From assembly GCA_963716085.1 (NCBI GenBank), contig OY970288.1, forward strand, positions 2,542,001 to 2,606,000: a stretch of 64,000 bases of DNA. Reading direction: 5' to 3'. The notes under the pieces are model-generated. The model made no database searches. It was not told the origin of the DNA and was given only the letters and a program-made list of their open reading frames with translations. The stretch's first letter is position 1, and each line of letters starts with the position of its first letter. This stretch comes from Persicitalea sp963716085 (GTDB lineage: Bacteria; Bacteroidota; Bacteroidia; Cytophagales; Spirosomataceae). This document shows, piece after piece, positions 51,098-60,572 of the stretch. Position numbers and translations under genes: made by a program.

Positions 51098-54076
51098 TCA
51101 ATTCCCCGCCCTCCCCCGCCCCAGCCCCTCATACACCGCATCCATGATCGACGTCCTGATATTCAGCGTGTAAAGCTTGGTATTCAATCGCGTGGGATAC
51201 ACGCGATTAGAGAGGAAGACGAAATCCAGGTTGTAAGCCGGATCCATCCAGACCATGATGCCCGTGTAGCCCGTATGGCCGAAACTGGCCGGGCTGGCGT
51301 AGCGCGGGGCGTTGCCGGTGTACTGGAAACTGGGCTTGTCGAAGGCGATGCCGCGGCGGCTGCCCAGTTCGGGATATTGGTAGCGCGTGAACTCGAACAG
51401 GGCGTCCTTACTAATGTACTGCGTGCCGCCGTAGTAGCCGTTTTGGAGGTACATCTGCATGATCTTCATCAGGTCGTTGGCGTTGCCGAAGAGTCCGGCG
51501 TGTCCGCTGAGTCCACCCAGCATGGCTGCGCCTTCGTCGTGAACCTGACCGTGTAGTTGCGTCATGCGAAAAAACGTGTCGCGCTCGCTCGGGACGATTT
51601 GATCCAAATTGTAGAAGCGCTTAGGATTGAAAGTGAGGGAGTTAGCCCCGATGGGTTCATAGTAATTGATTTTAAGATAATCTTCAAAATCCACGCCCGT
51701 GATATTTTTAACCACGGTAGGGTACATAATGAATGACAAGTCGCTGTACACGTAACCCTCCTCGGGATTGAGCGGCGAGTCCTTGATGGACTTCTCGATC
51801 ACGGCGCGGAAATTCTTGCGGATGAACAGACTGTCGCCCACGACGGAAGTCGGGTAGTTGGCCGATTTTATGGTACTGAACGTATTCTTTTTCCAGGAAC
51901 CATCCTCCTTTTTGGCCTCGCGCCAAAACTCAATCCAGGATTTCAGCCGGGCGCTGTGGGTGAGGACTTTGCGCCAGGGGAGGTCGGCTTTGTTAGATTT
52001 TGCCAGGAAAGGCAGGTAGTCCTTCATCGTGGCGTCGAGATCAAATTTCTTCTGGTCGTACAGGCTCAGCAAGGCCAGCGTGGAGGCTGTTACTTTGGTG
52101 ACGGAGGCGAAGTCGTAGAGATCGTTCAGTTCGACTTTCTTGGCCCCTTCATAGGTGTGCTTCCCGTAGGCTTTCCGGAAAAACACCTTACCGTCCTTGG
52201 CGAGTTGCACCACGCAGCCGGGCGTGGCCTGCTGGGCAATGGCGTAGTTGGCGATGGAGTCGATCTTGTGGGCAATCCACTTGCCGTCCAGGCCCACTTC
52301 CTCGGGAATGGTGTATTTCATCCGCTTCAGGTCGGGCGTGCTCAATCCCGCGCCGTAGGGAAACTGCGCGTTGACCGTCACGGGCAACCGCCCCTCGGCG
52401 GGAATGGCTCCAAAAATCAACTGCGCCGACAGATCTTCGGTGTAAGGCGTGAGCTGGTAAGCCATCACGATGGCTTTGGCCCGCTCGGGGCGGTCGATTT
52501 TGTTCAGCACGTAGGGATTCCCGAAGAGCGTTACGGCGGCTTTGCCCGTGGCGAGGAGTTTGTCCAGCGCGGCCGTCATCTCACCCGTCATGCCAAAATT
52601 GGAACGGGGCGAAATGCTGTACTGGTGCATACCGACCAGCAGCAGGTCGTAGTTCTTCATCTTGGCTTCCAGGGCGGAAAGTTGCTCGGCGCTGAGATTC
52701 CGGGGCAAGCTGTACGAGTCGACGGTCGTGTAGAGGTTCAGCGTTTGCTGGAAGGTAGTGACGGAATCGGCCCCCAGCGAAATAGCGGCGATTTTCAGAC
52801 TATCCAGACGGCGGAGGGGCAGGAGATTGCCGTCGTTTTTTAGGATCGTCAGGGCTTTTTCGGTGAGCAGACGGTTGGTCAGGTCGGCGGCGGCGGGATT
52901 GAGGTCTTCGTAGAGATTTTCCTGCTTGATAGGCTTAAAATTATTCAGCCCCACCCAGGCTTTGGCTTGCAGCACCTTGTAGCAGCGCGCGTTGACGTCG
53001 GCCTGCGTAAGCGTTCCGGCGGCGATGGCTTTTTTGATTTCGGCGATGGCCTTGGGGACATCCTCGGTGAATTCCAGCAGATCCATGCCCGCTTCCAGAC
53101 CCATGGCATCGGCTTTGCCGTCGGAGAAGTACTTGGTCATGCCCCGCATATTCATAGCGTCGGAAAAGATCAGACCTTTGAAACCCAGATCATCCTGCAG
53201 TAACTTGGTGACGATCGGCTTAGAAAGCGTCGAGGGCAAATTGGGCGTGTCGTCCAGCGCCGGAATGCTCAGGTGGGCGATCATGGTACCCGCCAGTCCG
53301 TTGTCGATCAATTGCCGGAATGGGTACAGTTCCAGAGAGTCCAGTTGGGCGCGGGTTTTGGGAATCAGCGGCAGGTCGTAGTGCGAGTCGGTACCCGTGT
53401 CGCCATGGCCAGGGAAGTGCTTGGCGCTGGTCAGCAGGCCGTTGTATTGCATGCCCTTCATGTAGGCCAAGGCCTTTTCGGCCACGCGGTACTTGTTCTC
53501 ACCGAACGACCGGAAGTTGATGACCGGGTTATTGGGATTGTTGTTGACATCGGCCACCGGAGCAAAATTGACGTGGACCCCCAGCCGCCGCATCTGCCGG
53601 GCCAGTTGCGCACCCATATCGAAAATCAACTCGTCGTGGCCCTGAATCGCCCCAAGCGTCATCTGGTAAGGGTAGCGCACCGTGCTGTCGATGCGCATGG
53701 CCAGGCCCCACTCGGCGTCCATCGCCACCAGCAGCGGCGTTTTCGAGAGGGCCTGGAACTCGTTGGTCAGCCGCGCCTGCGGCACGGGTCCGCCCTGGAA
53801 GAAAACCACCCCGCCCACTTTATTCTCGCGAATTAGTTTTTTGACATAATCCGGGTTGCTGCGCTCGGTGCCAATGAGCGACCGCTCGACGTCGGAAGTC
53901 GCCGCCACCATGATGAGCTGCGCGATGCGCTCATCGGGCGTGAGGCTCTTGAAAACCGAATCGACCCAGGCCTGCTGCGTGGTGTTCAGGCGCAGGAACT
54001 CGGGTTCGGTTTGGGCTTGGGTGGTTTGGGATTGGAGAAAGAGGAGGGAAACGAGCAGAAGCAGGGCTTTTTTCAT
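51098..54076 (-). CDS. GH3 beta-N-acetylglucosaminidase fused to a serine hydrolase domain
   Basis: A 992-residue secreted protein. After the signal peptide (residues 1-22) comes a GH3 domain (about 35-580) with the NagZ motif KHFPGHGDTGTDSH at 219-232 and the nucleophile Asp in LIFSDAMNMRG. A beta-lactamase-like serine hydrolase (about 600-985) with SxxK (FASVTKVTAS, near 660) and YSDLSF follows. The fusion suggests turnover of peptidoglycan: sugar cleavage plus peptide or ester hydrolysis. It is a known architecture in Bacteroidota. Confidence 0.93.
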   Translation of the reverse strand: MKKALLLLVSLLFLQSQTTQAQTEPEFLRLNTTQQAWVDSVFKSLTPDERIAQLIMVAATSDVERSLIGTERSNPDYVKKLIRENKVGGVVFFQGGPVPQARLTNEFQALSKTPLLVAMDAEWGLAMRIDSTVRYPYQMTLGAIQGHDELIFDMGAQLARQMRRLGVHVNFAPVADVNNNPNNPVINFRSFGENKYRVAEKALAYMKGMQYNGLLTSAKHFPGHGDTGTDSHYDLPLIPKTRAQLDSLELYPFRQLIDNGLAGTMIAHLSIPALDDTPNLPSTLSKPIVTKLLQDDLGFKGLIFSDAMNMRGMTKYFSDGKADAMGLEAGMDLLEFTEDVPKAIAEIKKAIAAGTLTQADVNARCYKVLQAKAWVGLNNFKPIKQENLYEDLNPAAADLTNRLLTEKALTILKNDGNLLPLRRLDSLKIAAISLGADSVTTFQQTLNLYTTVDSYSLPRNLSAEQLSALEAKMKNYDLLLVGMHQYSISPRSNFGMTGEMTAALDKLLATGKAAVTLFGNPYVLNKIDRPERAKAIVMAYQLTPYTEDLSAQLIFGAIPAEGRLPVTVNAQFPYGAGLSTPDLKRMKYTIPEEVGLDGKWIAHKIDSIANYAIAQQATPGCVVQLAKDGKVFFRKAYGKHTYEGAKKVELNDLYDFASVTKVTASTLALLSLYDQKKFDLDATMKDYLPFLAKSNKADLPWRKVLTHSARLKSWIEFWREAKKEDGSWKKNTFSTIKSANYPTSVVGDSLFIRKNFRAVIEKSIKDSPLNPEEGYVYSDLSFIMYPTVVKNITGVDFEDYLKINYYEPIGANSLTFNPKRFYNLDQIVPSERDTFFRMTQLHGQVHDEGAAMLGGLSGHAGLFGNANDLMKIMQMYLQNGYYGGTQYISKDALFEFTRYQYPELGSRRGIAFDKPSFQYTGNAPRYASPASFGHTGYTGIMVWMDPAYNLDFVFLSNRVYPTRLNTKLYTLNIRTSIMDAVYEGLGRGRAGN

Positions 54077-54252
54077 GTCAAGAATTGGGTACGAACGGTT
54101 GTTTGGGTCAAAGTTGGCAAATTAACTAAGGATTGGCAAAAGTTGCGAATTCAGTTAGATGCCTTTTGTTTCACGAAGACCATTAAATAAATAGCTCAGC
54201 CCGTTCCCTTTAATTTGCATATATTGGGGTTATCACAAAGCTCAAAACCCTC

Positions 54253-55854
54253 ATGCTAAAACTCTTCAAGATCACTTTATCCTTGTCTTTGCTCGCGCTC
54301 TCATTAGCAGCATCAGCGCAAAACACAGTACTCACTTCCTCGTCGGCCTTGCCAGGTGGGGGCAGCGGGATTTATAACGTTGTGACGGGACCAGGCAATA
54401 CCTATCCGAACGCTAGTAGTGCCATCGGCAACGTTTTCATCGGCTATGATGCGGGCAAGTCTATCACCACCGGAGACAACAATTCGTTTGTGGGCCAACT
54501 AGCCGGAACCAGCACCACCACCGGATACAGAAACGTCTTCACAGGCAACGGAGCGGGTATTAACAACACTACCGGATTCAGGAACGTCTTCTCGGGCAGC
54601 GAGGCCGGGCTTAACAACACTACTGGAATCAGTAACACCTTTTCAGGTAACGAAGCAGGATACTATAATACCACTGGGCGGTTTAATGTCTTCACAGGCA
54701 ACCAGGCTGGGTATAAGAATACCAGCGGGTGGGGTAATGTCTTCACAGGCAACCAGGCTGGGTATAAGAATACCAGCGGGCGGTATAATGTCTTCACGGG
54801 CTACGAGGCTGGGTATCAGAATACCAGCGGAGATTACAATGTCTTCACGGGCGAAGAGGCTGGATACAGCAATACGACTGGTGAATATAATGTTTTTTCG
54901 GGTGCTCTTGCCGGCCTAGAAAACACTAGCGGAGAAGAAAACGTCTTCACAGGCTACGAGGCAGGATATTACAACACCACCGGAGACGCTAACGTGTTCA
55001 CAGGCAGTGAGGCCGGAGCCTATAACACTACCGGAAACAGCAATGTATTTGTTGGCTACGAAGCCGGCAACGAGAATATTACTGGAAATTTCAATTCATT
55101 TTTTGGCACTTCCGCCGATGCTACTGGACCTGATATCGAAAATCTCCAACGTGCCACCGCATTGGGGTACAACGCCAAGGTTGCCGTCAATGATGGTTTA
55201 GTACTTGGCGACGCCAATGTCAAGGTAGGCATTGGTACTTCGTATCCCGACCAAAAGCTCACAATAAAGGGCAACATGAACTTCGTGGCCTACGAAAACT
55301 CCTTGCGGCTTAAAAATCAGCCCTTCTTACACTTCAATGAACACGAAAGCCTGGCCCTGGGACTGGGAGCGGAAATTCCGGATGGCGCGGAGCAGACCCT
55401 GGTGCTGGGTAGCCAAAGTACCTCAGTAAAAGTACCCGGCCAGGCTGACGTTTACGCCCTTACGTTAAGCGAATTCGCCGATACAAAAACTGCCGGGCAG
55501 GTACTTACGGTCAACGAAAGCGGCAAAGTACTTCTGACCCAGCCCCGCATCCAGGTGCAAAGTACCGCCGAGTGGGCCGATAAAGTTTTCGAAGAAAATT
55601 ACCCGCTGCGGCCTTTGGGCGAAGTGGAGGATTTTATCAAGAAAAACAAACACCTGCCGGGAGTACTTTCGGCGGAAGAAATGGTGAAAGTGGGCGTGGA
55701 AACTGCGGCTTTCAGCGCCAAGCTATTGGAGAAGATCGAGGAGCTGACGCTGTACTCGGTGGCGTTGGAAAAAATAAACAAATCTCAGCAGCAGCAAATC
55801 GACGAACTGCGCACGCTGGTGCTGGCTGTGCAGAAAGCGCAGGAAAAGCAGTAG
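54253..55854 (+). CDS. Secreted 17-residue-repeat protein with coiled-coil tail, copy 1
   Basis: A 533-residue protein with signal peptide (1-23, ending AASAQ), 13 head-to-tail repeats of 17 residues (60-280; consensus NVFTGxxAGYxNTTGxx) and a C-terminal part shared with the next gene. That part includes a beta region (DGLVLGDANVKVGIGTSYPDQKL) and an adhesin-like tail (STAEWADKVFEENYPL, then a coiled coil after about 480). It resembles tail-fibre or trimeric-adhesin-type surface proteins of Bacteroidota. The function is unknown. Confidence 0.8.
   Translation: MLKLFKITLSLSLLALSLAASAQNTVLTSSSALPGGGSGIYNVVTGPGNTYPNASSAIGNVFIGYDAGKSITTGDNNSFVGQLAGTSTTTGYRNVFTGNGAGINNTTGFRNVFSGSEAGLNNTTGISNTFSGNEAGYYNTTGRFNVFTGNQAGYKNTSGWGNVFTGNQAGYKNTSGRYNVFTGYEAGYQNTSGDYNVFTGEEAGYSNTTGEYNVFSGALAGLENTSGEENVFTGYEAGYYNTTGDANVFTGSEAGAYNTTGNSNVFVGYEAGNENITGNFNSFFGTSADATGPDIENLQRATALGYNAKVAVNDGLVLGDANVKVGIGTSYPDQKLTIKGNMNFVAYENSLRLKNQPFLHFNEHESLALGLGAEIPDGAEQTLVLGSQSTSVKVPGQADVYALTLSEFADTKTAGQVLTVNESGKVLLTQPRIQVQSTAEWADKVFEENYPLRPLGEVEDFIKKNKHLPGVLSAEEMVKVGVETAAFSAKLLEKIEELTLYSVALEKINKSQQQQIDELRTLVLAVQKAQEKQ
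54430..55092 (+). repeat. 51-bp tandem repeats in copy 1
   Basis: Thirteen in-frame units of 51 bp encode the 17-residue repeats. Units 6 and 7 (about 54685-54786) are almost identical at the DNA level, which suggests recent duplication; the others have diverged. Confidence 0.92.
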
Positions 55855-56004
55855 CCGAAGAGGGGTTTCCCGGTCTGAGATACCGCTTACTCATAAGTAG
55901 GTACCGCTCGCTCAAAAGTCCTGGCGAGGCAAATGGGGAAGGGCTATTTTAGGGGATGCGTTTATCAGGCGCAGGCTTTTCACAAACCTAGAACCTATTC
56001 CACT

Positions 56005-57429
56005 ATGAAGCACATCTCTCAATTACTCGCCCCCGCCGTCATGCTCCTGGCACTGGCTACTTGTCCCGTTTTTGCCCAGAACATCGTGCTCACTACCTCC
56101 ACCTCTACCTTGCCGGGCGGCGGCGCAGGCAATGGCAATGTGCTTATTGGGCCGGGAAACACTTACTCTTCTTTCAACTATGGATACGGTAACGTGTTCA
56201 TAGGTGACGCATCGGGATTCAAAAACAGCACAGGACACTATAACACGGCCACGGGCAACTACGCTGGATTCAGCAACACGACCGGTAAAAGCAATACTTT
56301 TACAGGCAGCGGTGCCGGATACCTGAATACTTCTGGAAGCTACAACATCTTTACGGGCTACCAGGCTGGTGTCAACAATACAGAGGGTAACTATAACGCC
56401 TTCATGGGCCATGAAGCCGGACGTAAAAACACGATCGGCAGCTACAATTCATTCGTAGGCAACCAGGCCGGATACGAAAACCTCACTGGAATAGAGAACT
56501 CCTTCCTGGGCGATCATGCCGGACATAAAAATACCACCGGAAGTAATAACACATTCATGGGAGTTCAGGCCGGGTACTACAACACGGAGGGTATAAAAAA
56601 CACTTTTCTGGGAAACAAGGCTGGACAAAGTAACAAGACTGGAAGCAACAATGCCTTTGTGGGGCATTTCTCGGGGGGATCCAACCAAACGGGAGCTTAC
56701 AACACCTTTATGGGTTATTTCTCGGGTCATTACAATACTTCGGGAAGTTCTAACACCTATCTGGGCCACTTCGCCAACGCCACCTTCGAGAATCAAAATC
56801 CACAACGCGCTACCGCTATTGGATACAGCGCCAATGTCGGGGTCGATGATGGCTTAGTGCTCGGTTCTGACGACGTTAAAGTCGGCATCGGCACTTCTTA
56901 CCCCGACCAGCGCCTCACCATTCGGGGGAACATCAACTATGTGGCCTACGACAATTCGATGATGCTCAAAGGCCGTCCCTTCCTGCAATTTAACGAACAC
57001 GAGAGCCTGGCGCTGGGCCTGGGAGCGGGAATTCCCGATGGTGCTGAAAACACCCTGGTGCTGGGTAGTTCAAAAACGGAAGTCCAACTACCCGGCGTGG
57101 CCTCAAACTACCTCGCCAATAGCGGGCAGGTACTTACCGTCAACGAAAGCGGCAAGGTACTCCTGACCCAGCCGCGCATCCGGGTGCAAAGTACCGCCGA
57201 GTGGGCCGATAAAGTTTTTGAAGAAAACTACCCCCTGCGGCCTTTGGCTGAAGTGGAGGCTTTTGTCAAGAAGAATAAACATCTGCCGGGGGTACCTTCG
57301 GCCGAAGCGATGGTGGCAGTAGGCATGAACAGTGCGGCATTCAACGCCAAACTGTTGGAGAAAATCGAGGAGCTAACGCTTTATGTATTGGCCCTAGAGA
57401 AACGATTAAAGGAAGTAGAGAAAAAATGA
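56005..57429 (+). CDS. Secreted 17-residue-repeat protein with coiled-coil tail, copy 2
   Basis: A 474-residue paralogue of the preceding protein. It has a signal peptide (1-25), 11 repeats of 17 residues (63-249) with more varied sequences (NTFMGxxAGYxNTxGxx), and the same C-terminal region (NESGKVLLTQPRI, STAEWADKVFEENYPL, NKHLPGVPSAEAMV). It lies 150 bp downstream in the same direction, so it is a tandem duplicate. The ATG at 56005 begins the signal peptide; a longer frame to 55933 was rejected. Confidence 0.8.
   Translation: MKHISQLLAPAVMLLALATCPVFAQNIVLTTSTSTLPGGGAGNGNVLIGPGNTYSSFNYGYGNVFIGDASGFKNSTGHYNTATGNYAGFSNTTGKSNTFTGSGAGYLNTSGSYNIFTGYQAGVNNTEGNYNAFMGHEAGRKNTIGSYNSFVGNQAGYENLTGIENSFLGDHAGHKNTTGSNNTFMGVQAGYYNTEGIKNTFLGNKAGQSNKTGSNNAFVGHFSGGSNQTGAYNTFMGYFSGHYNTSGSSNTYLGHFANATFENQNPQRATAIGYSANVGVDDGLVLGSDDVKVGIGTSYPDQRLTIRGNINYVAYDNSMMLKGRPFLQFNEHESLALGLGAGIPDGAENTLVLGSSKTEVQLPGVASNYLANSGQVLTVNESGKVLLTQPRIRVQSTAEWADKVFEENYPLRPLAEVEAFVKKNKHLPGVPSAEAMVAVGMNSAAFNAKLLEKIEELTLYVLALEKRLKEVEKK
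56191..56751 (+). repeat. 51-bp tandem repeats in copy 2
   Basis: Eleven in-frame 51-bp units encode the 17-residue repeats. They are more diverged than those of copy 1. Confidence 0.9.
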
Positions 57430-57495
57430 GCCGCCAGCTAGTCAAGCCTAAGACCTAGCTGCCTAAACTCTTAACAACTAAACAAACAACCTTCT

Positions 57496-58671
57496 TCACC
57501 CCAAAAATATCCCCAGAACCAACCCGCCCAAAATCAAAACATAAGGTGGAACCTTAGTCAAAAAAAGCAAAGCCAAGGTGCCTAGCACCGTCGCCAGCGG
57601 CAACCAGCTTGTGGCCATGGGTACGAAGAGCGAAGCTGCCGCCGCCAGCGTGAGGCCCACGCTTGTGGCGTGAACACCTTGCAGCGACGCCCGCACACCC
57701 CGGTACTTTTTGAGCTGATCCCAGAAGCGGTACACAAAAAAGATCAGGAAAGTCCCCGGCAGGAAAATGCCGACCGTCGCGACCAGCGCCCCGACAATCT
57801 GCCCGCTGACACCCTGATGCTGCATCGACATCGCCCCCACGTAGGTAGAGATCGAGAATACCGGGCCCGGAACAACTTGGGTCAGTGCCATGCCCGTAAG
57901 GAATTCTTCCTGCGTGAGGTAGTGCTTGAATTCCACGAACTCATTGTAAAGCATCGGAATCAGCACTTGCCCGCCACCGAACACCAGACTGCCATTGCGG
58001 TAGAAGTTCTCGAACAGCCGCACGGGTAATGACTGCGTCACAGCACCCAGCACCGCCGCGCCCACCAGTACACTGAGCCACAGGATAAAATTCGACCAAT
58101 TGATTTGCAGCCGGGATTTTTCCATCTGGGGCTGTTGGCGGTAGTTCAGCGAGGCCACCACGCCGCCCAAGATAATAACGGCGGGGGTAGTAAAGGGCGA
58201 GGGGAAGAGGTACGCAACCACCGCTGAGGCAATTAGCAGCAGCCAGCCCTGCTGGCCGTGAATCACGCGCCGGGCAATGCGGTAGCCGCCGTGCATCAGC
58301 AACGCCACCGCCATCGGCCCCACGAAGCGGGCGAATTCCAGCGAAACGTTGCTTTTTTCCAGAAAATAAATAGCCAGCGCCGCCAGTGTCATCAGGGTCA
58401 TGGCAGGCAGCGACCACACCAGCACCGTAACGTAGGCCAGCCCCGGCCCGCCGATCTTGAAACCCAGGGCGGTGATGGTTTGGGTAGAAGTGGGACCGGG
58501 TAAAATCTGACAGAGGGCCTGTAATTCCAAAAGCTCCTCCTCGGTCAGGTAGCGCCGCTTGATTACCAGCAAATCCAGCATCATCACCAAATGCACCTGC
58601 GGGCCACCAAAAGCGGTAAAAGCCAGCACCAGCACATCTTTCAGGAAAATCAAATACCGAATGCGACGCAT
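57496..58671 (-). CDS. chrA: Chromate transporter, long-chain (two-domain) type
   Basis: A 391-residue membrane protein with two homologous CHR halves. The first has VLAFTAFGGPQVHLVMM and QILPGPTSTQTI (near residues 13-75); the second has FGGGQVLIPMLYNEFV and TQVVPGPVFSISTYVG (near 230-280). ChrA proteins export chromate. Some long-chain members may carry sulfate or other oxyanions. The ATG at 58671 gives the family N-terminus. Confidence 0.92.
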   Translation of the reverse strand: MRRIRYLIFLKDVLVLAFTAFGGPQVHLVMMLDLLVIKRRYLTEEELLELQALCQILPGPTSTQTITALGFKIGGPGLAYVTVLVWSLPAMTLMTLAALAIYFLEKSNVSLEFARFVGPMAVALLMHGGYRIARRVIHGQQGWLLLIASAVVAYLFPSPFTTPAVIILGGVVASLNYRQQPQMEKSRLQINWSNFILWLSVLVGAAVLGAVTQSLPVRLFENFYRNGSLVFGGGQVLIPMLYNEFVEFKHYLTQEEFLTGMALTQVVPGPVFSISTYVGAMSMQHQGVSGQIVGALVATVGIFLPGTFLIFFVYRFWDQLKKYRGVRASLQGVHATSVGLTLAAAASLFVPMATSWLPLATVLGTLALLFLTKVPPYVLILGGLVLGIFLG

Positions 58672-58734
58672 AGACCGGAGGGTTGTCGCGTCAAGGTAGC
58701 AAGTACGGGGCAACTACACAATCCTCAATGGGTG

Positions 58735-58770
58735 TCAGGTTGTTAGGTATTAGGTTATTAGGTCAGTCTG
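58735..58770. repeat. TTAGG-word repeat (single arm)
   Basis: Carries TTGTTAGGTATTAGGTT at 58740-58756, the same 17-nt word as the inverted repeat at 17912-17974, here without its complementary arm. It lies between the chrA start and the oxygenase stop. Confidence 0.7.
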
Positions 58771-58822
58771 CTGAGTGAGTTGTCTTTTCAGTTGCTTGAT
58801 TTTCAATAGTTTAAACCCTAAA

Positions 58823-59779
58823 CTATTTTTTTAGCCCCAATTCCCGCAGCCTTTCATCTAAAAATTCTCCTGCCGTCATGTCCACGTACATTTTAGGGTG
58901 CTCAGCATCCACGCAATTGCCCAGGCAGGTTAAATCCATGTCGCCACGCGGGTGCATGAAAAAGGGAATGGAGTAGCGCGACGAACCCATTTTCTCGCGT
59001 GGCGGGTTGACCACGCGGTGGATGGTGGATTTTAGTTTATGGTTGGTCAGGCGGTCGAGCATGTCGCCGACGTTGACCACGATTTGGTCGGGCAGGGCCG
59101 TGATGGGAATCCACACGCCGTCGCGGCGCAATACTTCTAACCCTTCGGCGCTGGCACCCATGAGCAGTGTGATGAGATTGATGTCGCCGTGGGCCGCCGC
59201 CCGCACTGCGTCCTTGGGTAGGGCGTTGGGGTCGAGAATAGGGAAATAGTGCAAAGCCCGCAGGATGCTATCGCCCTTTTCGACTTTATCATCGAAATAA
59301 AACTCGGGTAGGTCGAGGTAAAGCGCCAGGGCTTGCAACAGCGTGCGTCCGGTATTTTCAAAAGTCCGGTACACCAGCGTGGTGTACGCCTCGAACTCGG
59401 GCATGTCTTCGGGGAACACATTGGCCGCCATGCCCTCAGCGGGTTCGGGCTGCCCGATGTGGTAGAACTCCTTCAGGTCCGCTACCTTGAATCCCTTGGC
59501 GGTTTCTTTGCCTTTGCCGATGTAGCCGCGCTGGCCGAAGAGTTCTTCGTGTTCATATCGTTTCTTATCCGCCTCGGGCATAGAGAAAAACCGTTTCACG
59601 GCTTCGTACAATTTCTCCCGCATCTCGTCGGTAAGGCCGTGATTTTTGATGGCCACAAAGCCGATGGTGTTGAAGGCCGCGCCGAGGTCGGCCACGAATT
59701 GGGCTTTCATGTCGGGATCGCCCGAAGTGAAGTCGTGCAGATCCAGGGAGGGGACTTGGTCTAAATTATCGTTTTTCAT
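58823..59779 (-). CDS. 2OG-Fe(II) oxygenase, isopenicillin N synthase family
   Basis: A 318-residue enzyme with a DIOX_N domain (about 10-120) and a double-stranded beta-helix core. The iron ligands are H197, D199 (AHGDINLITL) and H254 (STIHRVVNPP), and the 2-oxoglutarate motif is R268-x-S270 (SRYSIPFF). All key residues are present, so it is likely active. The substrate is unknown; no beta-lactam pathway genes are nearby. Confidence 0.9.
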   Translation of the reverse strand: MKNDNLDQVPSLDLHDFTSGDPDMKAQFVADLGAAFNTIGFVAIKNHGLTDEMREKLYEAVKRFFSMPEADKKRYEHEELFGQRGYIGKGKETAKGFKVADLKEFYHIGQPEPAEGMAANVFPEDMPEFEAYTTLVYRTFENTGRTLLQALALYLDLPEFYFDDKVEKGDSILRALHYFPILDPNALPKDAVRAAAHGDINLITLLMGASAEGLEVLRRDGVWIPITALPDQIVVNVGDMLDRLTNHKLKSTIHRVVNPPREKMGSSRYSIPFFMHPRGDMDLTCLGNCVDAEHPKMYVDMTAGEFLDERLRELGLKK

Positions 59780-59927
59780 AACCTTTTGGTTTAAAGAGAT
59801 TTGATGATTTTATGCGGGCTAAAAATCATTTCATCTAAACTTATGCCCGATCGTCCGGTTCTAGTATCAACCACCAGCTTAGTGCTGTGGCAAAGTAAAC
59901 ACACCAACCCATTTTAACATACCATTC

Positions 59928-60566
59928 ATGAAAAAAATAGCCTTATTCGGTGCCACAGGACAGACGGGTCTGCCTTTTCTACAAAAAGCGCTCGACGCGG
60001 GTTACCTCGTAAAAGCGCTGGTGCGCAGTCCCGAGAAACTCACGCCGCAGTCCGACCGCCTGGAAATCATCCAGGGCGATGTCCTGAATCCCGCCGACGT
60101 CGATAAGACTATCGCCGAAAGTGATATAGTCGTCAGCCTAATCGGCCATGTGGACGGCTCTCCCGAGTGGCTACAGACGGACGCCACGCGCAACATGGCA
60201 GCTTCCATGAAAAAGCACAACGTCAGGCGAATCATATCTCTATCGGGCGGAGGGGTGCCATTTCCCGAAAAAGACCAACCCAAATTTCCCGATAAAGCCT
60301 TTCGATTTATCATGGGTATTTTTTTCAAAAAAGTCCTGAACGACGCCGTCAAACACGCCGAGGTACTGAAAGAAAGCGGCCTCGATTGGGTCGTCGTGCG
60401 CGGCCCTCGCCTGACCAATGATCCCGCTACGGGCGAGTACCGCGTGGGCTGGGTGGGTGTCAACTCGGGCATGAAGCTGACGCGGGCCGACCTGTCGGAT
60501 TTTTTGGTGAAGCAGCTGGAGGACGAAACCTTCAACCATCAGATGCCAATGGTGAGCGAGGCCTAA
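59928..60566 (+). CDS. NAD(P)H-binding SDR (NmrA-like) protein
   Basis: A 212-residue atypical short-chain dehydrogenase with the N-terminal Rossmann motif GATGQTG (KIALFGATGQTGLPF) and the later IISLSGGGVPF and DWVVVRGPRLT segments. The family includes flavin reductase-like and quinone-linked proteins as well as non-catalytic regulators. It stands between convergent genes; the role is unknown. Confidence 0.85.
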   Translation: MKKIALFGATGQTGLPFLQKALDAGYLVKALVRSPEKLTPQSDRLEIIQGDVLNPADVDKTIAESDIVVSLIGHVDGSPEWLQTDATRNMAASMKKHNVRRIISLSGGGVPFPEKDQPKFPDKAFRFIMGIFFKKVLNDAVKHAEVLKESGLDWVVVRGPRLTNDPATGEYRVGWVGVNSGMKLTRADLSDFLVKQLEDETFNHQMPMVSEA

Positions 60567-60572
60567 GACCAA

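Noticed and set aside
53273..53836. 187-codon plus-strand ORF
   Set aside because: It lies antisense to the GH3 fusion gene and has no recognisable features.
54686..54919. Small ORF nested in the repeat protein gene
   Set aside because: It is an out-of-frame reading of the 51-bp repeats and simply mirrors their periodicity.
57435..57461. CAGCTAG/CTAGCTG hairpin after the second repeat protein
   Set aside because: Only 7 bp with a long loop and no T-run, so too weak to call a terminator.
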